Shown here: piece after piece, positions 53,776 through 62,328 of the stretch
Position numbering within the stretch: the first letter of the stretch is position 1
How the letters are laid out: each line of letters starts with the position of its first letter
The notes under the pieces: generated by a model
The model's input: the letters and a program-made list of their open reading frames with translations, nothing else
What the model was told of the DNA's origin: nothing
Databases searched by the model: none
Translations under genes and position numbers: made by a program
Assembly (NCBI GenBank): GCA_005222965.1
Contig: NJBG01000001.1
Location: 737,533 to 801,532 of the forward strand
Origin: Candidatus Woesearchaeota archaeon B3_Woes
GTDB lineage: Archaea > Nanobdellota > Nanobdellia > Woesearchaeales > B3-WOES
DNA length: 64,000 nucleotides
Reading direction: 5' to 3'

Positions 53776-54435
53776 ATGCTACTTAAAGAAATAAAAAAAG
53801 ATATTTCTAAAGAAATTTATGAAGTCCTAAAAAAAGATATAAAAGAACTAAGACCTAGCCAATCTAAATCAATCAAAGCAGGCTTATTTCAAAATAAAAA
53901 CCTATTAGTCTGTACACCAACTGCTTCTGGAAAGACGCTTATAGCAGAATTAGCACTAACCAACAACATAAAAAAAGGAAAAGCAATCTATATTGTACCA
54001 CTAAAAGCACTGGCAAATGAAAAATTTAAGGATTTTAAAAAGAGATATGATCATTTGTTTAATATTGCTCTATCAATAGGAAACCTGGATTCAGCAGACC
54101 CCTACTTAGAAAATTATGATTTAATAATATGCACTGCTGAAAAACTCGATTCATTAATACGGCATCATTGCCCTTGGTTAAATAATGTTAAAACAGTTAT
54201 TGTTGATGAAGTTCATTTATTAAATGACATAGGAAGAGGACCAACTCTAGAAATCTTATTAACAATATTAAAAAAAATACTATCAGACATACAAATTATT
54301 GCACTATCCGCTACAATAGGAAACCCAAAAGAACTTGCAGAATGGCTAGACGCAGAATTAATAATAGATAATTGGAGACCTGTTAAACTAAAAAAAGGAG
54401 TATACCACAAAGGAAAAATAGAATTTAAAGAGTAA
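53776..54435 (+). CDS. Hel308-like helicase fragment (RecA1 domain only)
   Basis: The 219-residue protein matches the first RecA-like domain of Hel308/Ski2 helicases: Q-motif-like LRPSQSKSIKAGL, Walker A TPTASGKTLIAELAL, KGKAIYIVPLKALANEKF, Walker B VIVDEVHLLND, and motif III ALSATIGNPKELAEWL. It stops at KGKIEFKE, where a full Hel308 (about 700 aa) continues into RecA2, winged-helix and ratchet domains. No remnant of these follows before the ACT-domain gene. It is either a split gene whose other part is elsewhere or a degraded copy. ATP-driven unwinding by this fragment alone is unlikely. Confidence 0.8.
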   Translation: MLLKEIKKDISKEIYEVLKKDIKELRPSQSKSIKAGLFQNKNLLVCTPTASGKTLIAELALTNNIKKGKAIYIVPLKALANEKFKDFKKRYDHLFNIALSIGNLDSADPYLENYDLIICTAEKLDSLIRHHCPWLNNVKTVIVDEVHLLNDIGRGPTLEILLTILKKILSDIQIIALSATIGNPKELAEWLDAELIIDNWRPVKLKKGVYHKGKIEFKE

Positions 54436-54468
54436 ACTATAAATATATAAATAGCTTTTTAAAATGAA

Positions 54469-54855
54469 ATGGAAGCAGAAGATTACTTTAAAGGAACTAA
54501 AGTTTATGTATGGCGTAAGGATTTTGCTATAATTAAATCCAACAAAACTAATCCTAATGCTTTTGCAAATATTGTTGATAAAAAAGAAACAACAGTTATT
54601 ATTGAAGAAGGCAAATATAATAATGAAGATATTATAGAAATAGAAAAAGGTTGGAAAATACTAACATTTGATATCGAACTTCCATTTTCTCTAACTGATT
54701 TTCTAGCAAAAATTTCAAATACTTTAGCACAAGAAAAAATAAGTATATTCGTTGTTTCAACTTATTCTACTGATCATATTTTAATTAAAAAACAAGATTT
54801 ACAAAAGGCTGAAGAAAAACTTAAAAATCTTGGTTTTATAATAGAAGAAAAATAA
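54469..54855 (+). CDS. ACT-domain protein (aspartokinase-like regulatory fold)
   Basis: The 128-residue protein has an N-terminal strand-rich part and a C-terminal ACT-like domain (ILTFDIELPFSLTDFLAKIS, EKISIFVVSTYSTDHILIKK) of the type that binds amino acids or ligands. No catalytic domain is attached. A TATA-like AAATATATAAATA lies about 22-28 nt before the ATG. Its stop is 2 nt from the convergent wHTH gene. Confidence 0.72.
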   Translation: MEAEDYFKGTKVYVWRKDFAIIKSNKTNPNAFANIVDKKETTVIIEEGKYNNEDIIEIEKGWKILTFDIELPFSLTDFLAKISNTLAQEKISIFVVSTYSTDHILIKKQDLQKAEEKLKNLGFIIEEK

Positions 54856-54856
54856 G

Positions 54857-55132
54857 TTACAGTCCGAAACTATCAGAGAACTCTTTAATTCTTTCAAATT
54901 CTAATAAGAACTCATAACCTTTATCAGTTATTGCAAATACTTTTTTATCTTTTTTCATCTGCTCTTCAACCATCTCTTTTTCAATTAACTCAGTAAGATA
55001 AACTTTCATTTTAGAATGAGATAAATTGGATTTGTACAACAAATGAGTTGGCTTTATTTGGCCGCCTTTATTTTTTATTGAATTAAGCATGTCATTGATG
55101 ATTTCTAATTTTCCTCTTCTTTTTTCACTCAT
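54857..55132 (-). CDS. Winged-helix transcriptional regulator (HTH_45-like)
   Basis: The 91-residue protein has the arrangement of small archaeal wHTH regulators: IINDMLNSIKNKGGQIKPTH, LLYKSNLSHSKMKVYLTELI as the recognition region, and a wing plus C-terminal helix (AITDKGYEFLLEF). It overlaps the upstream multi-TM gene by 4 nt, so it probably regulates or is co-translated with it. Confidence 0.82.
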   Translation of the reverse strand: MSEKRRGKLEIINDMLNSIKNKGGQIKPTHLLYKSNLSHSKMKVYLTELIEKEMVEEQMKKDKKVFAITDKGYEFLLEFERIKEFSDSFGL

Positions 55133-55857
55133 TTTACAAGCTTAAAATTATTTGGTTTTTTTCTAAGTACAGATATAAAAGGCACAAGCAGAAATAAAAA
55201 CCCTAATAATTGAATCACCTCAGCTATTACATAAACTATTTCAAAATATATTACAAACACAAAAAAAGCATGGCTTATTAACAAAATAGCAAAAGCAATT
55301 GCAACCTTTTTTGCATTTTTAGATTTAACCTCTTTAACATTCTTAAAATAAGACAGAGTAATAAGACTAAGCATAGCAAATGTAGTAACATAAAATAATT
55401 GGTAATGAATAACACCCAACCAAGTAGCCACCAAAACAAAATACAGTAACATAGCAATAACTCTTTTATTATCCCATGTAAGCTTTGATACTATGAAAAA
55501 CAGTATCATAAATCCAAGAAGTGTCAAAAATATATACAATAAGAAAGCAACACCATTTATTTTACTTAAAGTTAAAGCACTAAATGTTGTTTGTACTGCC
55601 TGTCCTATTACAGATTCTCTAATTGGAGGAGTATATATAGCAAAAGTACCAGCTACTTTTGCAGCAAACGCCAAAGTTAATGAAAGAAAAGCAGTACTAA
55701 AATACAAATATCTATGCTCAGAAGTTAATTTATAACATTTATAGCTGTAATATACCAATAAACCACATACAACTATTCCAATTAACTCAATAATAGAATC
55801 AAACCCATAAAACCAGCTTGGGCTGAACACAAAAGATGGTAAACCATAAGGTAACAT
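55129..55857 (-). CDS. Polytopic membrane protein (about seven TM helices)
   Basis: The 242-residue protein has about seven hydrophobic helices (for example IIELIGIVVCGLLVYYSY, LYFSTAFLSLTLAFAA, VIAMLLYFVLVATWLG). No known motif is visible. It is coupled with the wHTH gene by overlap, a pairing often seen in archaea for signal-responsive membrane sensors, but a sensing role is only inferred. Confidence 0.7.
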   Translation of the reverse strand: MLPYGLPSFVFSPSWFYGFDSIIELIGIVVCGLLVYYSYKCYKLTSEHRYLYFSTAFLSLTLAFAAKVAGTFAIYTPPIRESVIGQAVQTTFSALTLSKINGVAFLLYIFLTLLGFMILFFIVSKLTWDNKRVIAMLLYFVLVATWLGVIHYQLFYVTTFAMLSLITLSYFKNVKEVKSKNAKKVAIAFAILLISHAFFVFVIYFEIVYVIAEVIQLLGFLFLLVPFISVLRKKPNNFKLVK

Positions 55858-55937
55858 GTGTAGAATATGTAAAAATCCCTTTATAAATTTTGTGTATTTT
55901 TGTTCTTTACTGACCCTTCATAATGGTTAATAAAGAC

Positions 55938-56060
55938 CTATGTTATACTATACATAGAAAACACAACCCTCCGTGTGTTTGCTTTTAATTTTAGATAACA
56001 AAGAGCAAGTCAACCCAACACCTCCGGCTTGTTCTTTTAGTTCTTTTTTAAGCTTCTTTT
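55938..56060 (+). ncRNA. Candidate structured RNA with three hairpins and CCUCC loops
   Basis: Three inverted repeats follow each other: CTATGT/ACATAG (55938-55957); AAACACA/TGTGTTT (55959-55980) with an 8-nt loop ACCCTCCG; and AAAGAGCAAG/CTTGTTCTTT (56000-56037, one G.U pair) with an 18-nt loop containing CACCTCCGG. A U-rich run follows (from about 56035). The two C-rich loops can pair with GGAGG/GGTG Shine-Dalgarno sequences. It lies in a 261-bp intergenic stretch between a divergent gene pair. No expression evidence exists. Confidence 0.4.
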
Positions 56061-56118
56061 AATTCTAAACTTCTTTTATTTGAAAAAATTTATAAAGCAA
56101 TTAATATACTTTAAAATT

Positions 56119-56754
56119 ATGGTGGGGGATAATACAGAAAATTTAGAGCAAATTTTTAACTTACTAAATCAAGCTGGGAAATTAAAAACAACATTAAGAT
56201 TTAGTGAACTAGATGAGAATTCTTTAAGAGATTCTAGTGCTGAACATTCCTGGAGACTCGCTTTAATGGTTTTTGTTGTTGCAGATAAATTGAAATTAGC
56301 TATAAATGTTGAGCATGCATTAAAGCTTGCCATAATCCATGATATTGCAGAATCTATAACAGGAGATGTTGATTCAAGGCTTGTGTATGATGGTAAAATT
56401 ACAAAAGAGGAAAAAAAGAAAGCAGAAGAAAAAGCAATAAAAGAGATTAGTAAACTCTTCTATGGAAAAGAAATCTTTGATTTATGGAAAGAATATGAAG
56501 AAAGCTCTACAAAAGAATCAAGGTATATAAAAGCCCTTGATAAAATTGAAACATTAATCCATCTTATTGAAATGGGTATGAAAATAGGCCCAAAAGTTTA
56601 TGATATTCCTGAAATGATAACTCACTATGCTGATAAATCAGTTAATAACTTTCCAGAACTTACAAGCATGTTAAAAATAGTTAAAAATAAACTAAAGAAA
56701 GAATTTCAAAAAAACAACATCCCTTGGAAAGAAGAATATGATAAATTAATTTAA
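56119..56754 (+). CDS. HD-domain phosphohydrolase (5'-deoxynucleotidase-like)
   Basis: ATG 56119 is chosen because TTTATAAA (56090-56097) lies about 26 nt before it; an upstream TTG at 56080 would start within the promoter. The 211-residue protein has the HD signature: His in SSAEHSWRLAL (near 43), HD in IIHDIAESITGD (74-75), and a later Asp in ALDKIETLIHL. This is the YfbR/HDDC2-like pattern of metal-dependent nucleotidases. It converges with the Rad50 gene. Confidence 0.85.
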   Translation: MVGDNTENLEQIFNLLNQAGKLKTTLRFSELDENSLRDSSAEHSWRLALMVFVVADKLKLAINVEHALKLAIIHDIAESITGDVDSRLVYDGKITKEEKKKAEEKAIKEISKLFYGKEIFDLWKEYEESSTKESRYIKALDKIETLIHLIEMGMKIGPKVYDIPEMITHYADKSVNNFPELTSMLKIVKNKLKKEFQKNNIPWKEEYDKLI

Positions 56755-56769
56755 GTCATCCTATATAAA

Positions 56770-58839
56770 CTAATTATCAATAATTTTACTAACCTGATCT
56801 TCTTTAACAACTCTTATTATATTATCAACAAACCCTTCTATTTTACTTTCATGACTTACAATAATTGTCTGATTTAGATTTAATTGATCTATTACATCCC
56901 TAACCCTGTCTAACTGTTCTGTTGAAAAACCATCAGTAGGCTCATCTAATATGATTAAATCCTTCATTTTAATATTCGTTATTAAGTCATTAATAACTTT
57001 ATTTAGTCCTAATCTATAAGCCAAAGCCAAGCTTGTTCTTTCCCCACCACTCAAACTATTAAAATCAACATCATGCCCATCCTGATCAATTAAAGGAGTA
57101 AAAGAATCATCTAATCTGGCATTTAATATCTCATCCTCAATAAGTAAATTAAACCAATCTTTAAACAATTCATTAAATTCCTGATGAATTATTATCATAA
57201 CATGCTTTTCTATTGTTGTAACTAAATTAACAAAATGTTTATTAAGCCAGTTATGTTTTTCTTTTAAATTCTTCATTCTATCTTTTACTTCCAATTTTTT
57301 ATTTATCTCTTCTTCTAAACTCAATAAGAAATTAGACATTGTCTCTTTCTCACTTGTTAACTTCTCTTTCTTCAGTTTAATATCCATCTCAACTCTATTT
57401 AACTCATCATACTCTTTTTTAATTATATTATAACTCTCCTCATTATCTTTCAAACCTTCAACTTTTCCCTTTAAATCCTTTATATCATTTTGTACTTCCA
57501 ATAATCCTTTCTCTATATTTTCATTATCTTTCTTTAATCTCTCAACTGTTTTTGTCTTTTCTTCAGCATGAACCAATTTTAATTTTATCAAAGAAATTTC
57601 TGATTCTTTTTTTCTTATCTTTTCCAAACCTTCTTTTAACATACTAATTTCCTTTTCTAATTCATCTTTCTTAGAATTATTATTCTTTATCTTTTGCTCA
57701 ATATAAATAACATTTTCATCCTCTCTTCCAGATATAAACATCTTATGATCATTACTAACCTCTTGTAAACAAGTAGGGCATTCACTTATTTTGTTTATCT
57801 TCTCCTTTAATTTATCAGAAGTTTGCTTTTCAACCTCTAAAGAAACAATATCTTTCTTTATTCCATCTAATCGATTTTCTATAACACTTATATTTTCCTG
57901 CCTTTTAGTAATATCCTTTTTCAAAATTTCTACATCTAAAACTTGCTTGTCCTTAACCTCCTCTTTTGTTTTTTTAATCTCTTCCTCTGTTTTAATTATT
58001 TCTTCTTTGTTTCTTTTCAACTGATCTTGATTATTGTTTAAATTTACTTCATTCACACTTAACTTTTCTTTTAGACTATTCAAATCCTTAATATTCTTTT
58101 CAATAGACTCTATCTCTGATTTTTTTAACTTTAGTTTTTCATTTGCATCATCTAAACTAGGCAGCAACTCTTTGATTTTTTCATCAATCTCTCTTATTTC
58201 CTGTTTTCTCTGTTTTCTACCATCTTGCTTTTCATCCAAATCTTCTATTTGACCTTGAAATACGTTTATTTTTTCCTTCAAACCCTTAGAAATTATTAAT
58301 GTATTTTCTCTTATCCTTTTGTACTTTTCAATCCCAAAAACACGTCTTAAAGTATCTAATCTTGATTCAACATCACTAGCCAATATTTGTTTCATCTGTT
58401 CTTGGGGAGTATATACAGTGTATCTATAAATCAAATCCTTGCTTTTAGAAACAAGATCACTTGGATAACCTAATAATTCCAAAATTTGTGTTTTTAATTC
58501 AACAGCAGTCGCCTCTTTTTTCACACCATCAACTATTATATAACCTGTATCCTGTTTTACATCATCTTTTCCTCTTTTAAGATTCCTTTTAATTATAACA
58601 TCTTTATTATCTATCATAAAATTTAATTCAACAGAACCTTGTTTTCTTCCATGTCTTAATAAAACACTTCCACTCAAATCTTTTCTTTTAAGACCAAACA
58701 AAGCAAATTCAATTGCAGATAAAACAGTTGACTTACCAGAACCAATATCTCCGCTTAATAAAACACTTTTTTCAGGAAATTCAATAGATTGATTAGTGTA
58801 ACTTCTTATATTGTCCAATTTTACTGATTTTATTAACAT
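56770..58839 (-). CDS. rad50: Rad50-type SMC ATPase
   Basis: From ATG 58839 (a TTG at 58851 is inside a GAGGGGC Shine-Dalgarno-like site) the protein is 689 residues. It has Walker A LLSGDIGSGKSTVLSA (near 28-40), long coiled coils, and the zinc-hook CPTCLQE near residue 355. The ABC signature LSGGERTSLALAYRL and Walker B LIILDEPTDGF lie near the C-terminus. The coiled coil is shorter than in eukaryotic Rad50, as is usual in archaea. It works with Mre11 in double-strand-break processing, but no mre11 is adjacent. Confidence 0.92.
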   Translation of the reverse strand: MLIKSVKLDNIRSYTNQSIEFPEKSVLLSGDIGSGKSTVLSAIEFALFGLKRKDLSGSVLLRHGRKQGSVELNFMIDNKDVIIKRNLKRGKDDVKQDTGYIIVDGVKKEATAVELKTQILELLGYPSDLVSKSKDLIYRYTVYTPQEQMKQILASDVESRLDTLRRVFGIEKYKRIRENTLIISKGLKEKINVFQGQIEDLDEKQDGRKQRKQEIREIDEKIKELLPSLDDANEKLKLKKSEIESIEKNIKDLNSLKEKLSVNEVNLNNNQDQLKRNKEEIIKTEEEIKKTKEEVKDKQVLDVEILKKDITKRQENISVIENRLDGIKKDIVSLEVEKQTSDKLKEKINKISECPTCLQEVSNDHKMFISGREDENVIYIEQKIKNNNSKKDELEKEISMLKEGLEKIRKKESEISLIKLKLVHAEEKTKTVERLKKDNENIEKGLLEVQNDIKDLKGKVEGLKDNEESYNIIKKEYDELNRVEMDIKLKKEKLTSEKETMSNFLLSLEEEINKKLEVKDRMKNLKEKHNWLNKHFVNLVTTIEKHVMIIIHQEFNELFKDWFNLLIEDEILNARLDDSFTPLIDQDGHDVDFNSLSGGERTSLALAYRLGLNKVINDLITNIKMKDLIILDEPTDGFSTEQLDRVRDVIDQLNLNQTIIVSHESKIEGFVDNIIRVVKEDQVSKIIDN

Positions 58840-58940
58840 TTTGCCCCTCAATTTAGATATAATTTATCAACATTTTTAAAGATTTATGTACTCTAAACAT
58901 AAAGTTGTTGTCCCTAACTCACGACGATAAAACCACAGAA

Positions 58941-58952
58941 AAATATATAAAC
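58941..58952 (+). promoter_or_regulatory. TATA box for guaB
   Basis: AAATATATAAAC lies about 41 nt before the guaB ATG, which fits a short leader carrying the GGTGTT Shine-Dalgarno 5 nt before the start. Confidence 0.45.
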
Positions 58953-58986
58953 GCAAATGAAATTGGGTTGTTTAAGGTGTTAATTA

Positions 58987-60495
58987 ATGGATGATAAACA
59001 ACCTTCAGGACTTTCTGCAGAAGAACTTTTTGAAAGAGGGATTGGTATAACCTATGATGATTTTACAATCCTAGACACTATTTTTACTGATATTGATAGA
59101 GAAGATATAACTCTAAAATCAGAACTAGGAAATGGTATATATCTACAAACACCAATAATCGCTTCTCCAATGGATACTGTTACAAATGCAGAATTGTGTA
59201 TTGCGATTGCATTAGAAGGAGGAATTGGGTGTATACATTATAATTATAAAAACCAAGATGGTTCATCTGATATTGATGAACAAATAAGAGAAATAGAAAG
59301 AGTAAAAAGATTCAAAAATGGATTTATAGAACATCCAATCACAGTATCATCTGATCAGACTATTGGTCAGGTAATAGAGCTAATAGCAGAAAACAGAATT
59401 GGAAAATCAGGATTTAAGATAGACACTTTTCCTGTTACATATGCTGGTGAACCACATGGGAGATTGGTTGGACTATTAAGAAAACAAGATTACTCTAGAA
59501 CACAGCATAGAAGTCTCAAAGTTAGAGAGAGAATGCTTCCATTAGAGAAATTAATAAAAGCAGAATGGCCAATAACACTTCAAGAAGCCAACAAAATACT
59601 TTGGGATTCACATATTTCCTCTCTTTGTGTTACAGAAGGTGAAAAATTAAAATACTTAGTTACTCGTAGCGATCTTGATAAACATGAAGAGTATCCTCTA
59701 GCAACAATTGATGATAACAAAAGATTAAGAGTATTGTTTGCAGTAGGAACAAGACCCGAACAAGGATATGAAATACTTGAAAGAGGTTTTGCAGCAGGAG
59801 CAGATGGTTGTATAGTTGATACCTCTCAAGGATTTACTAAACATTCAGCCGGCATGTTAAAATATATTATTAAAAACTATTCTGATAAATTAATAATTGG
59901 GGGGAATATATCAACAAAAGAAGCTTATGAATATCTAAACAAACTAGGAACACATGCTGATAGAGATGGTCAAGGGGGTGGTTCTATATGTACAACAGCA
60001 GGATCAATAGGTATAGCCAGAGCAGCAGCAGCAGCGGTTTACCATTGTGCAAAACAACAAGGGAATATGAGAACACTTGCAGATGGAGGGATAAAGCATG
60101 TTGGAGATATTGTAAAAGCACAATCTAATGGAGCAAGCATCGTAGTGCTTGGTAAAATGCTTGCTGGAACAGAAGAAAGCCCAGGGGAAACAATAGTTGA
60201 TCCTGAATCAGGATTACTTGTAAAAATTTATAGGGGGATGGGTTCACCAGAAGCAAATGTTGGAGGAATAAGAGGATATAAAAAACTTCCACAAGGCATT
60301 ACAGGACACGTTCAATATAGAGGATCTATTCATAAATGGATTCCTTTAATAAGAGATGGAATGATTTCAGCATATCACGTTCTTAATTGTAGAGATATAA
60401 ATGAATTACATAAAAAAGTGTATAATGGCGAAATAAGATTTGAAAGAAGAACAATTGGTTCTTCACAAGAAAGCAAAACTAATGTTTTAAAATAA
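58987..60495 (+). CDS. guaB: IMP dehydrogenase
   Basis: The 502-residue protein has the IMPDH barrel (ITYDDFTILDT, IIASPMDTVTNAE), an inserted CBS-like pair (residues about 110-235), the substrate/IMP phosphate region (LIIGGNISTKEAY) and the catalytic loop GGGSICTTAGSIGIARA with the nucleophilic Cys. In most IMPDHs the loop reads GPGSICTTR, so the Arg is replaced by Ala here. ADGGIKHVGDIVKA and the flap region (YRGMGSP) follow. It oxidises IMP to XMP on the way to GMP and is followed by adenylosuccinate synthetase. Confidence 0.9.
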   Translation: MDDKQPSGLSAEELFERGIGITYDDFTILDTIFTDIDREDITLKSELGNGIYLQTPIIASPMDTVTNAELCIAIALEGGIGCIHYNYKNQDGSSDIDEQIREIERVKRFKNGFIEHPITVSSDQTIGQVIELIAENRIGKSGFKIDTFPVTYAGEPHGRLVGLLRKQDYSRTQHRSLKVRERMLPLEKLIKAEWPITLQEANKILWDSHISSLCVTEGEKLKYLVTRSDLDKHEEYPLATIDDNKRLRVLFAVGTRPEQGYEILERGFAAGADGCIVDTSQGFTKHSAGMLKYIIKNYSDKLIIGGNISTKEAYEYLNKLGTHADRDGQGGGSICTTAGSIGIARAAAAAVYHCAKQQGNMRTLADGGIKHVGDIVKAQSNGASIVVLGKMLAGTEESPGETIVDPESGLLVKIYRGMGSPEANVGGIRGYKKLPQGITGHVQYRGSIHKWIPLIRDGMISAYHVLNCRDINELHKKVYNGEIRFERRTIGSSQESKTNVLK

Positions 60496-60512
60496 TAAAG
60501 AGGAAACAAAAA

Positions 60513-62276
60513 ATGTCAACATTTTTTCAACAAGAACAACAACTATTTGAAGCGTTAAAAAATACACTACCAGTAGAAGCCTTAAGACATCAAACAGGTT
60601 TAGATTTTATAGTTCTTTCTAGAGACAAAGTTCTACACCCTTTAGTTGCCAAAAACGATATTATTGTTGTAGCAGGAAGTTATTTTGGTGATGAAGGCAA
60701 AGGAAAGATAACAGATGCTGTAGCTCAAGACGAATTAGTCGAAATAATAACAAGAATGAATTCAGGAGAAAACGCAGGCCACACAGTTTGCCACAACGAT
60801 AAAAAATATGTATTCCATCTCACTCCTTCTGGAATTATGGTTCCTGACAAACAAGTTTTTATAGGTCCTGAATGTGTCATGGATCCTATTAGTTTTGTAG
60901 AGAAAGAAGTAAGTAGTTTAACTCAAATTGCTCCAGATTATAAAGAAAGATTCAAAATAGGTAATGTGCATATTGTAGGACCATACCATAAAATAATGGA
61001 TTTTGCACTAAGTAAATCAAACTCATCAACACTTATGGGTATGTCATATGTTCATGCATCAAAATCCAGAAAAAAATGTTTAAGATTAGATGATTTATTT
61101 AATTCTAGAGATTTCCAAGCAAAAACACTTAAAGGAGATTTAGCAACATACCATGCTTTAATCAAACACAGCAAACAATCAGAAGAACAAATTCTGGATA
61201 ATCTTCGAGAATTCTCAGAAATAAGAAAAATCCCAGATCATCTTTTTGAATTTTTAGAAGTAAGGGATAAAGTAGAATTTATAATAGATTTATACAGAAG
61301 AAACGTTGTTGAAAATCCTGATTTCCCAGAAAGAGCAGATGTAAATCATGCCATAAACCAAGGATTAGAACAAGGAAAAAAGGTTCTTATAGAATCTCCT
61401 CAATCATTCTGGCTGTCAAATGCTACTGAAAAACATTGGAGATCTGCAACTTCTGCACAAACACACGCTGCAGGAGTATTAGCAAGTACAGAAATAAACA
61501 CTAGCAAATACACTTATGTAGTCATAAACATTGCAAAAACACCAGGAGATTCAAGAGTAGGCATAGGCGCAAATCCTTCTTCATATGTTCCACAAAATTA
61601 TTTCTCATCTCACAAACCACCAATAAACAATCTAGATGATTTAGGAGATGCTTGTATTGATTTTGATACAATCCAAAAAAAGTATTTTACTTCAATTCAA
61701 AGTAACGGTACATTAAGACCAACAGAATATACAGATAAAACAGGAACATATTCAATATCAGAAGCAATAGCAATTTCATCATCCAGAAAATTTGGAGAAA
61801 AAGGAGCAACAACAAAAAAACCAAGAGTTTTAGGTGTTTTTGATTGTGTTGCAGCATATCAAGTAAACAAAGCACAAGGTCCACACCTATCCTTATCAGC
61901 AATGGACAGAGGAGATCATCAGGATTTTGTTGGACTAACAGTAGCATATATATATCATAATCCTTCTGAAGAATCAACTGATTCCAATGGAATAACATAT
62001 AATAATGGAGATATAATCAAAATTGGAGACCCTTTCCCTTTCGATAATGTACTAAAACACTGCTATCCTATTGTAAAAGTCATGCCAGGATGGAAAGATA
62101 CGCCAATAGCAGCAGATAAAAGAAATCCAGACGACAAATTACCAAGAAATATACAAAACTTTATTGGAACAATAGAATCTTTAACAGGATTTAGTGTATT
62201 AGGGATAGGCAATGGGCAAAACACCGATGATATGATATATATTAAAAGAAAAAACAATTCAGAAATAGTAATATAA
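60513..62276 (+). CDS. purA: Adenylosuccinate synthetase (longer than usual)
   Basis: The GTPase-like P-loop SYFGDEGKGKITDAV (near 55), NSGENAGHTVCHNDKKYVFH, IGPECVMDP and FDCVAAYQVNKAQGP-like segments match PurA, which makes adenylosuccinate from IMP, aspartate and GTP. At 587 residues it exceeds the usual 340-430, with extra sequence at the N-terminus (about 45 residues before the P-loop) and in the middle. It follows guaB by 17 nt, so both IMP-consuming enzymes share a transcript. Confidence 0.87.
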   Translation: MSTFFQQEQQLFEALKNTLPVEALRHQTGLDFIVLSRDKVLHPLVAKNDIIVVAGSYFGDEGKGKITDAVAQDELVEIITRMNSGENAGHTVCHNDKKYVFHLTPSGIMVPDKQVFIGPECVMDPISFVEKEVSSLTQIAPDYKERFKIGNVHIVGPYHKIMDFALSKSNSSTLMGMSYVHASKSRKKCLRLDDLFNSRDFQAKTLKGDLATYHALIKHSKQSEEQILDNLREFSEIRKIPDHLFEFLEVRDKVEFIIDLYRRNVVENPDFPERADVNHAINQGLEQGKKVLIESPQSFWLSNATEKHWRSATSAQTHAAGVLASTEINTSKYTYVVINIAKTPGDSRVGIGANPSSYVPQNYFSSHKPPINNLDDLGDACIDFDTIQKKYFTSIQSNGTLRPTEYTDKTGTYSISEAIAISSSRKFGEKGATTKKPRVLGVFDCVAAYQVNKAQGPHLSLSAMDRGDHQDFVGLTVAYIYHNPSEESTDSNGITYNNGDIIKIGDPFPFDNVLKHCYPIVKVMPGWKDTPIAADKRNPDDKLPRNIQNFIGTIESLTGFSVLGIGNGQNTDDMIYIKRKNNSEIVI

Positions 62277-62296
62277 TCCATATATTATTCAGAAAC

Positions 62297-62305
62297 TTTA
62301 TAAAT
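62297..62305 (+). promoter_or_regulatory. TATA box for the aminotransferase gene
   Basis: CTTTATAAATA is centred about 28 nt before the ATG at 62329. Confidence 0.45.
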
Positions 62306-62328
62306 AACAATCCAATTATTCTTATGGC

